Source: Larimichthys crocea
Taxonomy: Eukaryota > Chordata > Actinopteri > Sciaenidae
NCBI RefSeq assembly: GCF_000972845.2
Contig: NC_040021.1
Location: 11,436,908-11,500,907, forward strand
Direction of reading: 5' to 3'
DNA length: 64,000 nucleotides
How positions within the stretch are numbered: the stretch's first letter is position 1; the number at the start of each line of letters is the position of its first letter. Of this stretch, positions 13,991 to 26,437 are shown in pieces. Both the position numbers and the translations under genes were made by a program. The notes beneath the pieces are model-generated. The model was not told the DNA's origin. It made no database searches and was given only the letters and a program-made list of their open reading frames with translations.

Positions 13991-14995
13991 GCTAAATTCA
14001 TGATAGGATAGTCAACATAAGGTTATTATTCCCCCATCCCTCCAAACTTACACCCATATTTTCTAAGATGTTGGCTAACATAAATGTTTATACTGAATTA
14101 AATTTTATTTTCTATTAATGTACTCTTTCATCACCCATTGCTACATTTAACCACCTGCTGTATAAACAGTTTTAAAACACAATGACTTGGCTCGAGAGTA
14201 CCCGGCTTACTCCTCCCAGACACTTTAGCTCTCTGCATGTTCCCATGAGAGGCGAAGTCACATTTCATATCCGTTAATTCTCCGCTTAACGAGGAGAGAG
14301 TCCAATTCATTTTCTTTTAAGTTTACAATGAACTTCTTAAGGCCACAGTTAATGCAGGGACCTTAGATTTTTCAGGGCACTTAGAGGAAATTATACTCAG
14401 GCTGAGTAATTGAAATGAAAACATTGGAAGGAAAAGGATCTGTGTTCTAAGGGAAGACATAATGGCTGCTCTCGTTGTTTGCCCTTCACATCATATTACA
14501 GTATTAATAGAGCTCTTCTGTTCCAGTTGGCAGTACAGGACAGCTATACAGTAAGAAATAACAATCAAGAAGTCAGTCCATTTAAAAAAAAACAAAGATA
14601 CTATGGTGGTAAATGCAGGAAGATCTGAAAATACTTTTGGGATCTATTTCAAAGGATTACAGATTTGATTATTTTTTAATGCCTTCAGTGTGTCCTGCCA
14701 TTTTCTCTGAGTCCATGTGGTGTTTTGATGTCTACTTTATTCATTTGGCCAAACATATGAGCTAAACCACTGATATGATTTGGGCAAAACTCATCACATC
14801 ACTTGGTATTGACAGAGATTCAACCAGTTTGTTCTGATTTATTTGTTTTGTGCCTGGAAAAATGGCACAGACCCAGTGTGGGTGCAAAGGTCAGTGGTCA
14901 ACATAAAGTGATATATTTGTTGTTACCAGAGTAGCTTAGAGCATACGCTGAGATTTGATAATGTTAGAGGTGTTATAATATTAGAAAAGAAGACT

Positions 14996-15304
14996 TTAAA
15001 GGTCCAGTGTGTAACATTTACGGGGCCTTATTTATAGAAAATGGAAGAAATGCAACATAATATGCGTGTGTATAGTGTATAACCACCTGAAAATAAGAAT
15101 TGTTATGTTATTGTCACCTTAAAATTAGATTTTTATATCTAGTCCACCATGTTGAACCACCAACAGACACTAACAGAAACTTAACACTGGCTCTAAATAG
15201 GAACTTTCACATTCGTTCTCGTGGCACTGTAGTTTCTCCTTCGTGCTTGGAAAGAGAGGGTGAGGCGAAGCAGTTGCATTCAGACACACGCTGGTCCTTT
15301 AAAG
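14996..15304 (+). mobile_element. Same element family, copy D (longest copy)
   Basis: Starts tttaaaggtccagtgtgtaac and ends ctggtcctttaaa. Inside are gtgtataaccacctgaaaataag, tctagtccaccatgttgaac, ctcgtggcactgtagtttctcc and gagagggtgaggcgaagcag, which align in the same order with copies B, C and E. An open frame inside it (15100-15336) is not a gene. Confidence 0.85.
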
Positions 15305-16759
15305 TACACTTAACATTAAGTATTTGTCTGCTCTAATATTTGGAGACTTGAAGCTGATTAACAAAAAAGTCGCCAGTACCTCTGACTCAGACGTCCTGTT
15401 ATTTACCGCTGTCTCAAAATGCAGGCTAATATGACATCACTATGACATCATCAAGGTTATTTACTCAGACTTGCCCCAAAACTCCTCCAGAGAGGGCCAG
15501 AGATGACGTGATGCAAGTGTTTTCACTGGTTAAGTAGTGCTTACCATGATGAGGGAACTGCTCTTCAGGTGTAAAGTGCAGCATTAATAAAACAAAAATA
15601 CCATAAAAACAAACAAAACAAACTTAAACATGTTGTATTTACACTTTATGGACACCCTAAATATCCACAAATTAATTATTTACCAAATTACAACTAAAAA
15701 CCTTTAATACAAAAGTACTATATGCTTTTAATACACTAATCTTCTGCACGTATATTACACTTGGAGTGGATCATCGGTTGATTGTTGTTTATCCTGCAAT
15801 AAGACAGCTAGTCTGTGCCTTTGTCTCATACTCCATCCTCTCCATGAGGCTTTCTATAAATATCTTGTGTGTCTACGTGCACCGCATGAAAGCTTCGCAA
15901 ACCCTATGTGGTGTTTTCACTACCTGCATATAATTCATCTCTGTGGACACACACATAATTGTTTTCTGTCTGTCTGTCTTTCTGATTCATCACGTCCAAG
16001 ATTCAAAGGCTGGATATTGTTTCTCCACCGTTCTTACATAATTAGTTACATATTACACACGTACCTGACACACAGGGCGTCGTGTCACCAAGTCATTATG
16101 GGACTGTGTAAACTGATACTGCCACTGACTCAGGTTTCTGGAAGTATTCATGCTTGTTTGTAGAGTCAACAAACACAATCACTGGAGTTTGACCATCACC
16201 CAACACAGACTGTCATGGTTAACAAGGTTAACACAAAAAAACATAATTTCCTTGATCTGTTTGTACCAACAAAGTCTGCAATATATAAACAAAAAAAATA
16301 CTGTACATTCATAAACAAGCAATGATACAACATGCAATATTTAACTTAATTAACTGAGATTTTCTTCTTACATTCAATCACCCAATAAAATCAAAGTACC
16401 CTTTTAGAAGGGTACCTGTAGAGGCGTGCTTCCACTTTAAAGACCCGCCCAGATGGCCTACACAAAGAACTCAAACAGGTTATGTTTTCTCTACATTATA
16501 ATGTGTTTTAATGTTTTAGAAACACACTTAAATCCAAAATTTGACAACAGTTCTGTGTCTTTTTCATCTAAGACTGTGACGACAATTTAAATGAAGAAAT
16601 GGAAAAAAAAAAGTGTGTCAGAGACTCTTTCCCTGACAAAGATGGCCCAGCAAACAGTGACTTTTGATATAACTCACCTGTTTAAATGGCTATGGCTATG
16701 AATAATTATATTTAAGAGCATGGCCACTTTCATTGACAGGTAGTTGCCATTACAGGTGT

Positions 16760-16890
16760 AACCAAGCTTCGTTCAGCACGCCTCAGGTCCACCGACAAGC
16801 AAAATCTCAGGCTCAGTTTTGGAGGCAGAAACCTATTGGTGATGTCACGGATACGTTGTCCATGTTTTATTCTGCCTATATGTTTAAAAT
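16760..16890 (+). mobile_element. Degenerate interspersed repeat, gatgtcacggatacgttgtccat family, copy 1
   Basis: The block acctattggtgatgtcacggatacgttgtccatgttttattctg is shared, with changes, with copies near 22.1 kb and 45.8 kb, and matches a repeat end common in teleosts. Confidence 0.6.
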
Positions 16891-18090
16891 GGTAAATATA
16901 CGTGCAGTCTGTGTGTTAGCATGGTCATTGTTAGTTTGTTGACACAGAGCTGCTACTGTAGCATGACTGAAGACTGTTGAAGAGTGTCATTTACACATTA
17001 CACATGAGTCTTTATGAAAATATAAAAGTTCAACAATGAACAATACTTCATTATCTGTCTCTGGGTGTTGTTGTTTGTCAGTATTAGGTTAAAGAAATAC
17101 TATAGCTCACCTGTTGTCAGATTTTCTCCAGTTCTGTAACAGATACTTTGTGAGTTTGAATGTGAATAGACAGTCTGATGTGTAGCAGTTAAATATATTA
17201 TCATTTTTATTATATCTACCCTTTATCCCAGAGAGACTGTCTCCAGAGATCGTTTGGCCAAATGCTGCAGTCCTCTCATCTGTCTTGAATTAGACAGTCA
17301 TCACCATATAAATACCCACTTATCATCTCAGTCGTTTATCCTCCCCTGATACAGGCCTGAGATGACACATACATTAGTGGACGCCCATTGCATCGGGTCC
17401 CCTGGAGGAATGTCTCGACTCACGGGCAGCATTTAACTTTTATTACCCAAAGAGGACGGACTGGCTGCTCCCCACCCTTACTTGGTGGTGCTGTGTTTGT
17501 CTGCAAGGGGCTGTGATTGTAAAGTGAAGGCAGCGTGGCTCAGTCTGAGCGGAGCCAGGTAGCTGAGGGGCCCTACCACCAATTTGCAAAACTGAGCTCT
17601 TCTCCAAGAAACCGTGACTCATTGCTAATTTCTTTTTTCTTTTTCAAATTGCTTGTTTTTTCATGATACTGTACCTTTTGGCCCTGCACATTTGTTTTTT
17701 GAAAAAAAGTTGATGTGTGCATCTCTAAAGCAGCAGGGTAAGAAGGTCAGGGGAATTCAAATCCAATGTTTGCAAGCATCTTCTGTGCTGTATGAAAGTG
17801 TCCCTGAACAAGATAATATTTTTTGACCTTTAGCTACAAAAGACAGAAAGAAGAAAATAAGTTCAAACATTCATATTATTTCTCATTATTTTCTGTGACA
17901 TTTTGTTTCTCGGTCTTTTCATTTCAATTCTATAGTTTAACCTACAAAACAGAGAGTTAAATGAAGTTGAGAAAAAAGGGTTTTATGTTTTTAGGCTCAC
18001 TGGCAAACTGTAAGAAAGTACTCTACTCTACAGCAAGGAGTGTTTTTCAACTTGGTAGTCCACGTACAACTACAGGTAATACTGTTTGTT

Positions 18091-18144
18091 TAATACATTT
18101 GCCTACAGTAATACATTTGCCTACAGTAATACATTTGCCTACAG
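18091..18144. repeat. Perfect 18-bp tandem triplication
   Basis: taatacatttgcctacag occurs three times head to tail (18091, 18109, 18127) without a mismatch. Confidence 0.98.
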
Positions 18145-18147
18145 TCC

Positions 18148-18172
18148 AGATTGTAGAGATTGTCTACAATCT
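18148..18172. repeat. Perfect 10-bp inverted repeat with 5-nt loop
   Basis: agattgtaga at 18148-18157 pairs with tctacaatct at 18163-18172, starting four bases after the triplication. It is not followed by a U-run typical of a terminator and the host is eukaryotic, so no terminator is claimed. Confidence 0.9.
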
Positions 18173-18715
18173 CTTTCTGTCTAAAATTTATTTAAATATG
18201 TTGTGTAATGGTATCTTAAACACACTAAGTTGTATAAACTCCACTTTTGTCAAAAACGGAAAAAAAAAAGTTGAAACTTTGCTGTTTGGGTGGAAAGAAA
18301 TGTATTGCGTTAATAACAGGCCACAGTGTCTCAAAGTCATACCCGGGTCTTTGTGGGTCATTTCACAAATGATCCTGTTATCTTGGGAAAACAAATGAAA
18401 TGAACTTGTTACCACCAGGAAAACAGAGGAAATAAATTGTATAAATGCATGAGCACTTAGGGCTTCTGTACCTCGACTCGCTTTATCCCTCGCTAATACT
18501 TTTCATCAGTTTGTTTACCTGCCTACCTGTCTAACTGTTACCATGTCCAGCCGCTTCCCTAGTTAATAGTCACATTCAGATATTCAGTCCGGACCAAAAC
18601 CTCGCTTTTTACTCAATCACTTTGCCCACTTTCTTTGTCATCACCTGAAAACTCCCCAGCCAAGCCACAATCCTCCTTTATCCAACCTCTCAGACAAAAC
18701 ATTTCTCTGCAACAG

Positions 18716-19055
18716 AGGGTGCAGTGTGTAGGACTTCTTTGTTTCAACCTCGAGCATGAAGGAGAAACTACGGTGGCTGCTAAACACAGAACCAGAAAAC
18801 AGAAAAACACAAAAGTCTGTAGCAAGTGTTTAGTTCGTCTGCTCCGGGCTACTGTAAGAACATGGCAGTTCAACACGATGAACTCTGTGGAACAGGACGG
18901 TTGGTATCTGTTGATATAAGAGGCTTATAAGCTAAAAAAACATAATTTCAGGTGATTATACACTAATAAAAACAAACATAATTATGCAAATTATATTCCA
19001 TCTCTGCCATATTCTTTAAACAGAGCCACCTAAATCTTACACAGTGGACCGTTAA
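18716..19055 (-). mobile_element. Same element family, copy E
   Basis: Ends gtgcagtgtgtaggac on the left and tcttacacagtggaccgttaa on the right. It contains ttcaggtgattatacactaataaaaac, gaacatggcagttcaacacgatg and ggagaaactacggtggc, the reverse complements of blocks in copy D. The 18613-18919 open frames fall inside it. Confidence 0.8.
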
Positions 19056-20831
19056 CCCCAGAGCCACAGAGCAGCAATTGTGGTGTTTGGTTTTCAGCTC
19101 AGTTTTGTAGTCACTGCAAAATGTACATACCATTCTCACGAAAGGATTATGTATTTGAACGGCATAACGATTTTTAATATGGTGAAACAGATTCCAAACA
19201 GTTAAGATGTCGCTCATTTCCAACCAAAATGTTCCTGCTCGAGTGTCTTCACGACAAATTGGGATCTTTTTCCGACTGTACTGGTCTTTAATCCCACTGC
19301 CTTATCCACAACAAACACACCTCACCTGCACATGCAAATAAACTGTCACCTCCGAAACACAGGTAAGTGTTTGGACTCGAGTCAGTTGTTATAACATGGT
19401 CCACAGAGCAGAGACTCATGTATGAAGGAAGTCATGCTATTCCCCAGAGCTTCTCCTCGGCTGCAGCTGCACCAACGTGTTTTGACCAAACACCCCGCTG
19501 AAGAGCTACACCTGACATGTGTGCCCTTTCATAGCGACGGGACCTATTCTCTGTGGACGGGAAGTTCATTTCCTCAGAGGATGGAGCCACACCTATTGAA
19601 TTTTATAACGCCGTATTATTATTTTTTCCCCTCAAAGTCTATTTCTGTTCTGTTTGTGTTATTGGACTTTTCCTTTTTTTCATATATAGAAGGATATGAT
19701 CTCAGGGCATGTATGCATCAATAAACACCGGGTATATCTTTTTTAGGTGTTGACAAAGACTGGAGATCGATTATCTCTTACAGTTAAAATGGATGTTGCT
19801 GACACTCACGGTGCAGGAAGATACACCTCCCTTGACCTGTTTCCCTGACAGCAACTGCCAGATGAGCGCTTTTTTACGAGGTGATAATTGAAATGTCATC
19901 TCTCTGTGATACATCTCGTGTGGATTCATAAAGCAGGCAGATATTGTACGCTCATTGTTCTCCTCACGTCGTCTTGGTTCACAGCCGCAGCACAAAACAG
20001 ATGGTAGTAAGTATGGCGCAACTAAACAAAGAAAAGGAGTGCTGAAAGTATGTCCAAATCTGACAGGGAGACATATTACATTACTGCACAGAAAATCCCC
20101 AAAGTAAACATTTTCCCCTGTTGGCAGCATCGAACCACTAGAAGCCTAAAAGTCAGACAACAAAGGGTTAATTTGGCGCTTCCAGTCAGAGAGGCACAAG
20201 TAAACAAAAAAAGAGTCTGGGACTGGAGCTTCTCTCTCTGCTGCTGGAGTCGAGGCGTGACCCTTGAGATAGGCACCGGGCTATCATGAGGGCGTCTCCC
20301 TGAGTGACTGGCCAGAAGAACAGAGAGACCTTTGTTTGGCGCTGTGTGCGAAAAAGTGCTGAGCCAAGCAAGCCCTCACCTCCCCCTTCCACTCAACCTC
20401 CCTCACCCCTCCTCCCCTCCCATCCCCACATTTTTTTTTTTCTTTCTTGTTTCTCCCTTAAGAGACACACACACACACACAAATGCTCATACACACTCTC
20501 ACACACTTTTGTCTGTATTTACCAGCGGTCCCAGGGGGAAAGAGGCATTGGCTTCAGCTGCTGGGAGGTTAAGGAGGGGAGTACAGAGCCCTGTTTTGTG
20601 GTTATGTTAGCATTGCATTCTGGGATGCATCTGTAGGTTTTAATATAACCTCCTGCAAAGTGTTTTTTAGTCTGGGTCTTGTAGGTAAATTGACTTTGAG
20701 AGAAATGTCACCCTGCCTGGCTCTTCATCTCCAAAACCATTATGAGGATTAAAATAACTCATGTTTTATGCACAACAAACTCTGTGTTTACTTGTCTGCT
20801 TGCAATTTTCACAATAAAATTTGGCCAAAAG

Positions 20832-20837
<6 letters not shown>

Positions 20838-20877
<40 letters not shown>
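20838..20877. repeat. (CA)n microsatellite preceded by (GC)n
   Basis: gcgcgcgcac followed by about 20 CA units, a combined Z-DNA-prone purine/pyrimidine alternation. Confidence 0.97.
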
Positions 20878-20879
<2 letters not shown>

Positions 20880-21844
20880 AAAAACAAAACAAAAACTGTC
20901 ATAGTTTACTCACTGCTCGGGCAGATTTTCACATAAACAGGACATTGAATTATTCTGGAATATGAAATGAGAATGAAAACATGTCAACATCTCATTTGGT
21001 CACATGTGCGATGTGGTGTACTCTGACGACTTGTGGGAATATAAACAATCTGGCATTACTCTTTGAAGTAACTTGACAATCCAAAATTAGTAATTTGTCT
21101 CAAAATGGATGACTTGTTTCTGTGAAGAAAGAGGGGAGGGCAGCCTGTCTGCAAGTGATTTGTGTTAAGCATCTCTATTTAAACCTACAGTGACTCTCAC
21201 TTACCGTAAACACACTCGCTCGCAAAAGCAGAAACAGGCACGCTGTTTCTGAATAGTGAATAATGAAAACAGAAAAAAAAAATCCCCAGCAGTGACAGCT
21301 GTAACTACTTTTCAAACATTAATACATAAACTGATACCAGTTTGCCCTGCAGCGCAACAAACTGCAACGTGTAAATCTTTATGACATTGGGTCAGGACTG
21401 AATTCTCTACTATCCTGAGGCCATGTGTTTCCAACACACACACACACGAACACACACGTATACCCTCATTTAACGTTCCCTGTCTACACAAAGCAGCAGC
21501 CTGGGGGAGATCACTTTAGAAACCCGGTGACAGAAAAGTGAATCACAGTTTATTTAAGATTGCACCTTCACCCCTCAGAGGGAAGAGCATGTGCTGAGCT
21601 TCAGCATTGCCTCTAGGGCTTATGAAATGCTTCTATTGTTCATGCTAAATTAACTTTTTTGGGACTTTCAGTGGGGTTAAATCACTGGTGTCTAGTCACA
21701 GAAGAGGTTTTTATCTAGTGCCTTACTGGGATTGTTGCCGATTGTGGCAGTAGAGGTTTACGAGGTGACACAACACACATGACTGATTAAAAGGATCCCA
21801 TGTGATTTTTTCGTTATCTGCTAGCGAGATAATGTTGCTCTGTC

Positions 21845-21985
21845 ACGCCACTCAAATATGTGAACAACTGCTGGACGGATTGAGATGAAACTTTCTACAG
21901 GCCCTCGTACTGCCCAGAGAGCGAATCATAATGACTTCAGTAATCCCCTGACTTTTCCTGCAGCTCGCCAGGAGGTTATCCTCAC
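21845..21985 (+). mobile_element. Degenerate teleost repeat (ctggacggattgagatgaaact family)
   Basis: caactgctggacggattgagatgaaactttctacaggccctcgtactgcccagagagcgaatcataatgacttcagtaatcccctgacttttcct follows, word for word in order, a very common teleost repeat (attggatggattgccatgaaatttggtacag...gaatcctaatgactttggtgatcccctgacttttcc). Confidence 0.65.
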
Positions 21986-22004
21986 CAATTGGCAACCTTC
22001 TAGT

Positions 22005-22160
22005 CTGAGAAGTGATCCAGGTTTTTGCTGATTTGTAGATTAGCCGGGAGGCGTAAGAGGCAGGACAGCTGGCATCACAGATTTTGAGCTTCAAAATAGT
22101 TCTTTGGAAACCTGTGGATGACGTCGCACATACGCTGTCCATTCTTTATACTGTCAGTGA
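22005..22160 (+). mobile_element. gatgtcac/cgttgtccat family repeat, copy 2
   Basis: gattagccgggaggcgtaagaggcagg and aacctgtggatgacgtcgcacatacgctgtccattctttatactgtc align with the copy at 45.7-45.85 kb. Confidence 0.65.
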
Positions 22161-22440
22161 TCCTGACAAATATCTGCTACTTAAGATTTTGTTCATAGAT
22201 TGGCACAAAATCTTCATTCATGGTAACCACTTTTTTGATCCACTGTCAGCATGGGGGTGACATTGGTGAAAAGTCTCAACAGCTACTTTAAAACGCCTTG
22301 TATGAGTTGTAGGATTCATTTTTGTCCACATAATCTGACAGACACAGCAAACATGTTTCAGTCTTATGTGTGTTTAGAAAAAATCTGTTTGTGTTTAGCA
22401 AAATGAAAGAAGCAAAAGCCATTTCAATTGTCCATAAATT

Positions 22441-25400
22441 TTTAATGAAAAAAGAAACAGCAATGTACCCATTTAACAACAAAAGAAATTAAGAGAAAAT
22501 GTAAGATTTCGAGAGCCAAGCTCTTATGTACAGCATATTGCACTAGAAAAAGAACAAACATCCCCTGTCCTCCTCCATTCCCTCCATCGCACCATGTCCT
22601 GCGCTGTTAGAAAACTGTGCAGCAGACACAGAGCAGTCCCAACGATAACACAGCCAATGCTTAAACAAAAAAAATAAAAATGCTACATCTGGCCTGGGTC
22701 TCACTTCAAAGGACACATGAATGTGAAATCCTTGAGACCACTCTGAACGTAAAGAAAGCAATGTGAAGACAATACAAACTCCCAGCACAACCCAGCGCGG
22801 GGAGTTTCGAAATCAGTTCCACTGTTCAGTTCATCAAAGAGATATTGTGGTTTTTCACTCCATTAAATTACATTCAAACCCTTAAGATACAGATTTTTTC
22901 CAGGAATGTTGGACATGCATTTTTACTCCATTTACATATATCGAAAAAGCCCTTGAACTGAGAGTGTGACACAGCAGACTTGGCAATATCCAAAATTAAA
23001 AATGCCACAACATTGAAAAAATAAAAAAAGCAATCATAGAAAAGCAAAAAAAAAAAGTTGTTGTAGTTCTTTCTGTCTTACAAAAAGATATGGAAAAATT
23101 TTTGCTAAAATTTTTTATAAAGATAGCAACAACGTGTCAAATTTATGTCTAATGTATAAAAACACCAAATCACAGCACTTGACAGTTAAGATGCACTCTT
23201 TCTCGGATACTCAAAAAAACGGATTGAATAAATCTGATATTAAAGACACTGAAGGTTGAACAAATTATTTAAAAAAAAAAAAAAGTTTCACTTGAGTCAG
23301 GTTTGCAAAGTGGTTGGTGACGACAGGCTCAGATCAACGCCACTCCAGTGGCTGTTCAAACCCATCTCACATACAAATAATACTGGGCACCGTGGTGGCT
23401 CATTCCTCCTTCAAATGTAAACCTACAGCCCTCCTAGATTGTAGATAATAAAGCACAAAAACCTAGACGAACTAGGCCGATCCAGCATATTACAGATCTT
23501 CAAAAGGTTTCAGGAATCTAGAGTGGGGAAGTTCAGCACAGGAGTAGAAAGAGAGAGGCGCAAAATACAGTATACAGGTAAAAAAGTTGTTGTTTTTACA
23601 GTGCACATTGGTTGCAAACAGTCGTTTTCAGGTATTGAGAAGGTTTTCGCGTGGTGAAACTCGCCGTTCGTGCTGAGAGATGTCAAAGGTTGAGCCTGTG
23701 CCTCGTGAGCTGATGCGAGGAATCAAACTGATGTTTTTGTTTTCTCTATCAAGGCACGACGAACTGTGCCGACTCTACTGTACATTAATCTCACGGAGCC
23801 CAAGTGAAACGAGAGCTGTGACCAGTGACTTCCGGGGGTGATTTTTTTTTTTTTTTTTTTTTAAATTATGCCGAGTGTTGATGATGGTGATGCGGCAGGT
23901 CTGTTACTCACAAGGCACGTTTTGTACATTTGATTGTCTGTTGTTTGTTCACGTGATTTGTAAAGACTCACACTACTCGTGTGAGAATGCACGAGGCACA
24001 TGGCTTTAGTCCAACCTCCCCACACACACAGGCATCAAACACACACAACTGAATGCACGTCAACAATGAGAAGAAAAAGGACTGTACACACTAAGATAGC
24101 ATCTATACAGTAGCACTGAGCAAATATACACAAAATAAATTAGAATAAATTATCTAAAAGAAAAGAAAACAAACGAAAAAAATAACTTGTTCTCAATAAG
24201 GACAGGGAGTAGTTAAACATGTCGATCAGAGGATGATACTTTGGACTGAAGACCAGAGAGTGTGTCACAATTATCTGAATTGGCTCAGCGTTCAATGTTT
24301 GCAGGAAACAAACTTTTGGTTCAGCGTCTCGTATGTCGTTACAGGAAAAAAAACAACAACAACAAAAAAAAACACCTCTGTAACACACTTCCATGTTGAT
24401 GTCGAGTGATAACGATTTGGAAAAACATAAAGAATATGAAATGTCTTTGCTTGTTTGGCGTCGTCTACGACATCAGTCAAAGAATAACAGCACTGATGTA
24501 TGGAGTCCTCGCGCAAAGGCAAAGTTTTAAAACCCATAACAAGCGTCAGATGATTCAAACGGTTGTTAACTACTCCCTGAAGAAAACGTAAAGGAGAAAA
24601 AAAACCCATCAGTGTCTTCAAAAGTTCATATCATGAGTCTACAACAGACTGAAATAATACATCAAATGAGGAATTTTTAACATCTTAAAGTCCTTACAGA
24701 CTTCTTCCTTGATAAACATTGAGAAACAGTGGCTGTGTCGTTGCAAAATGCCAACGTAGCAGTTGTCGCACGGGGATGTATAAACTTTCCCCTGGACCCA
24801 AATGTGTCCGCGTGATTTCATTAAAGTATTTGTTTTGTTTTGTCTTAACTGTACAGAAGCTGTTCTTACAAAGTTCTCGGAGAAGCTCGATGTACCACCA
24901 GCAGTTTGGTGAAAGAAAGCACTTGAATGAAAGGTTTGAGCTTCAGGATTGAATCAGTGCTCGAGACATTTTAGATTTAGACCTGGAGTGAAATAAAATA
25001 AAAATGCATCTCTGTAACTTTAACCCAAAACGTCTCTGTAACAAAGACATTTGTATTTCATTGAGAACACAGCCATTTTCTGGGAAATGTTCTTCTATGG
25101 ATGTCAGTTTGATTGCAAATGCAACAGATCCCTAAGATTTTTCTTCCTTCCACTGGCTTGGATATTGCTCACCCCCCCCTTAAAAATGATGATCTCTCTC
25201 GCAGGCGACCCACAATGCAGCAAAGGGCAAAGTCGCGATTGTCAATCCAGCCAGAGAAAGAAATCCTGAAAAGCTTGAGAAAATGATGAACTCTACCCCA
25301 AGATTTTCAGGCGTCTGATTGTTTTCCAGTTCCCTGATCGTAATCCCACGAAGGAGATTAGTTTAGACTTTGTTTGTGCTTATTTGGCTTCAAAACGACT

Positions 25401-26320
25401 GCGGATCTCGGAAACAGTAAGCACACACTCCTACATACACATGATCACAGATTGAAAAGCGCAATCACGATGTTTACTCGACTAAAATATCTTCAGTACA
25501 CCTAAATTCAAGTATGCGTTTATCATTTAAATCAACAGGATCTGAATCTACACAGTGGGGTTGTTAGGCCAACATTGAGTGGTACTGGAGATGGGGATGC
25601 TGATGGATGACACAGGTTGATATAATGTCCCTACGTCTACAGTGGAAGCTGGTAAAACACGCATTAAACTGACCAATAGTGCAACACCAGTGTGTGACAC
25701 CGTCATGACAACCATTTTCAACTTTTCAGCCAGTGTGGAACAGTAAAGGATAAGAACAGGGCTTATTGTATTTCTGAGAATAAATTAGAAATGTGCCTCG
25801 AGTCCTTAAGGTTTTAAGTCAGTAACTTCAGCACAGAAATGTCCACGTCCACAGTTTGTCGCCAACAATGTGGCCTAATCTTAAAATGTATCTCTTTGTT
25901 ATGATTTCCTTGATGCAAAGGAGCTGTACTGTGGCCTGGAGAGAATAAGGCATTCCCTGGACTGATGGAGGTCCTTCAAGACTTGAAATACCAAATAAAA
26001 AGAGCAGTTTACTGTACAAAATAGGTAATCTTACAAATATTTCGAAAATATCTCTTCAAACACAATGGCTCCTTCTCGGAAAGATGAAAAACAAAAAAAA
26101 CAAAACAAACAAACCAAAAAAAAAAAAAAAAATTGTAATCAGTCTCCGTCCAGCGGTGACCAGTGTTTTCTTCATCTCATCTTCATATTCAATGAGAAAA
26201 CGAAATCCAAACCCGTGTTCCATCTTACAGTGCCATCTCTTAAAAGTCTGGTGCCTTGTCCCCGTGGGAGGGCGAGGGGGAAACAAGGGCTGAGGCAAGG
26301 ACCAGCCAGGAAGTCTCTCT
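22441..26320 (-). other. bmf: Inferred 3' untranslated region of bmf
   Basis: About 3.9 kb follow the stop codon before the only polyadenylation hexamer I find on the minus strand in this stretch, ATTAAA at 22446-22441; no AATAAA occurs in between. GT-rich sequence lies a little further downstream. The region has no recognised interspersed repeat, while repeats begin just beyond it at about 22.16 kb, which fits an exonic stretch. In transcript orientation it contains homopolymers (A21 at 23862-23842, U-tracts near 26115-26131, 23269-23284 and 23050) and AU-rich AUUUA elements near 24.13 kb. Mammalian BMF also has a long 3' UTR. The end point is inferred. Confidence 0.6.
23842..23862. repeat. 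T21 homopolymer (A21 in the bmf transcript)
   Basis: Uninterrupted run of 21 T on the plus strand, inside the inferred bmf 3' UTR. It is a likely internal priming site in oligo-dT cDNA data. Confidence 0.95.
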
Positions 26321-26437
26321 TCATCTCTGCTCTCCTCTCAGACGAGGGAAGAGAGCCTCTCTTGGAAACAGAAAGCCAAACACTGCCATCGTAAGGCGCA
26401 TCCAGGCAGGCAGGTTTTGTCTCTGATGCCTCATGAA
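26321..26437 (-). CDS. bmf: bmf last coding exon with hydrophobic C-terminus and stop
   Basis: The acceptor TTTTTCTGTCTTCCCGCAG (AG at 26439-26438) joins in phase 0 and the exon runs 38 codons to TGA at 26323-26321. It starts FMRHQRQN, which lines up with the HQQNQN stretch after BH3 in mammalian Bmf. The segment W160 to F172 (WMRLTMAVFGFLF) follows, corresponding to the WWQILLFLHNLAL membrane-seeking segment. The last 14 residues are basic and proline-containing. A long open frame in another phase overlaps this exon but is not the coding frame. Confidence 0.93.
   Translation of the reverse strand, partial: FMRHQRQNLPAWMRLTMAVFGFLFPREALFPRLRGEQR

Larger units (their letters stand above)
4400..14990. 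other. Intergenic, no gene recognised; several degenerate repeats
   Basis: No exon chain is supported. Contents include a (GT)n at 4911-4937, an octamer-like palindrome at 4703-4718, repeat-derived stretches near 5408-5760, 7335-7790 and 8490-8800, a (CA)n at 13425-13439, and a SINE/LINE-type tail at 13950-13990. The stretches 12.6-12.9 kb and 14.28-14.52 kb are unique-looking and could be conserved non-coding DNA; conservation cannot be judged here. Confidence 0.55.
15305..22440. other. Intergenic downstream of bmf, no gene recognised
   Basis: Contains copy E, a perfect 18-bp triplication with hairpin, CA tracts (20466-20480 and 20838-20877) and degenerate repeats at about 16.76-16.89 and 21.85-22.16 kb. 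The stretch 17.23-17.62 kb (including atataaatacccacttatcatctcag and tcgactcacgggcagcatttaac) looks unique and may be a conserved element. A long minus open frame at 19771-20130 lacks splice or domain support. Confidence 0.55.

Noticed and set aside
18716..18919. 94-codon plus-strand frame with basic C-terminus
   Set aside because: Lies wholly within copy E of the AAAGGTCCAGTGT-ended element.
23842..23862. T21 considered as the tail of a processed pseudogene inserted on the minus strand
   Set aside because: No gene-like sequence precedes the A21 on the minus strand and no flanking target duplication is evident.
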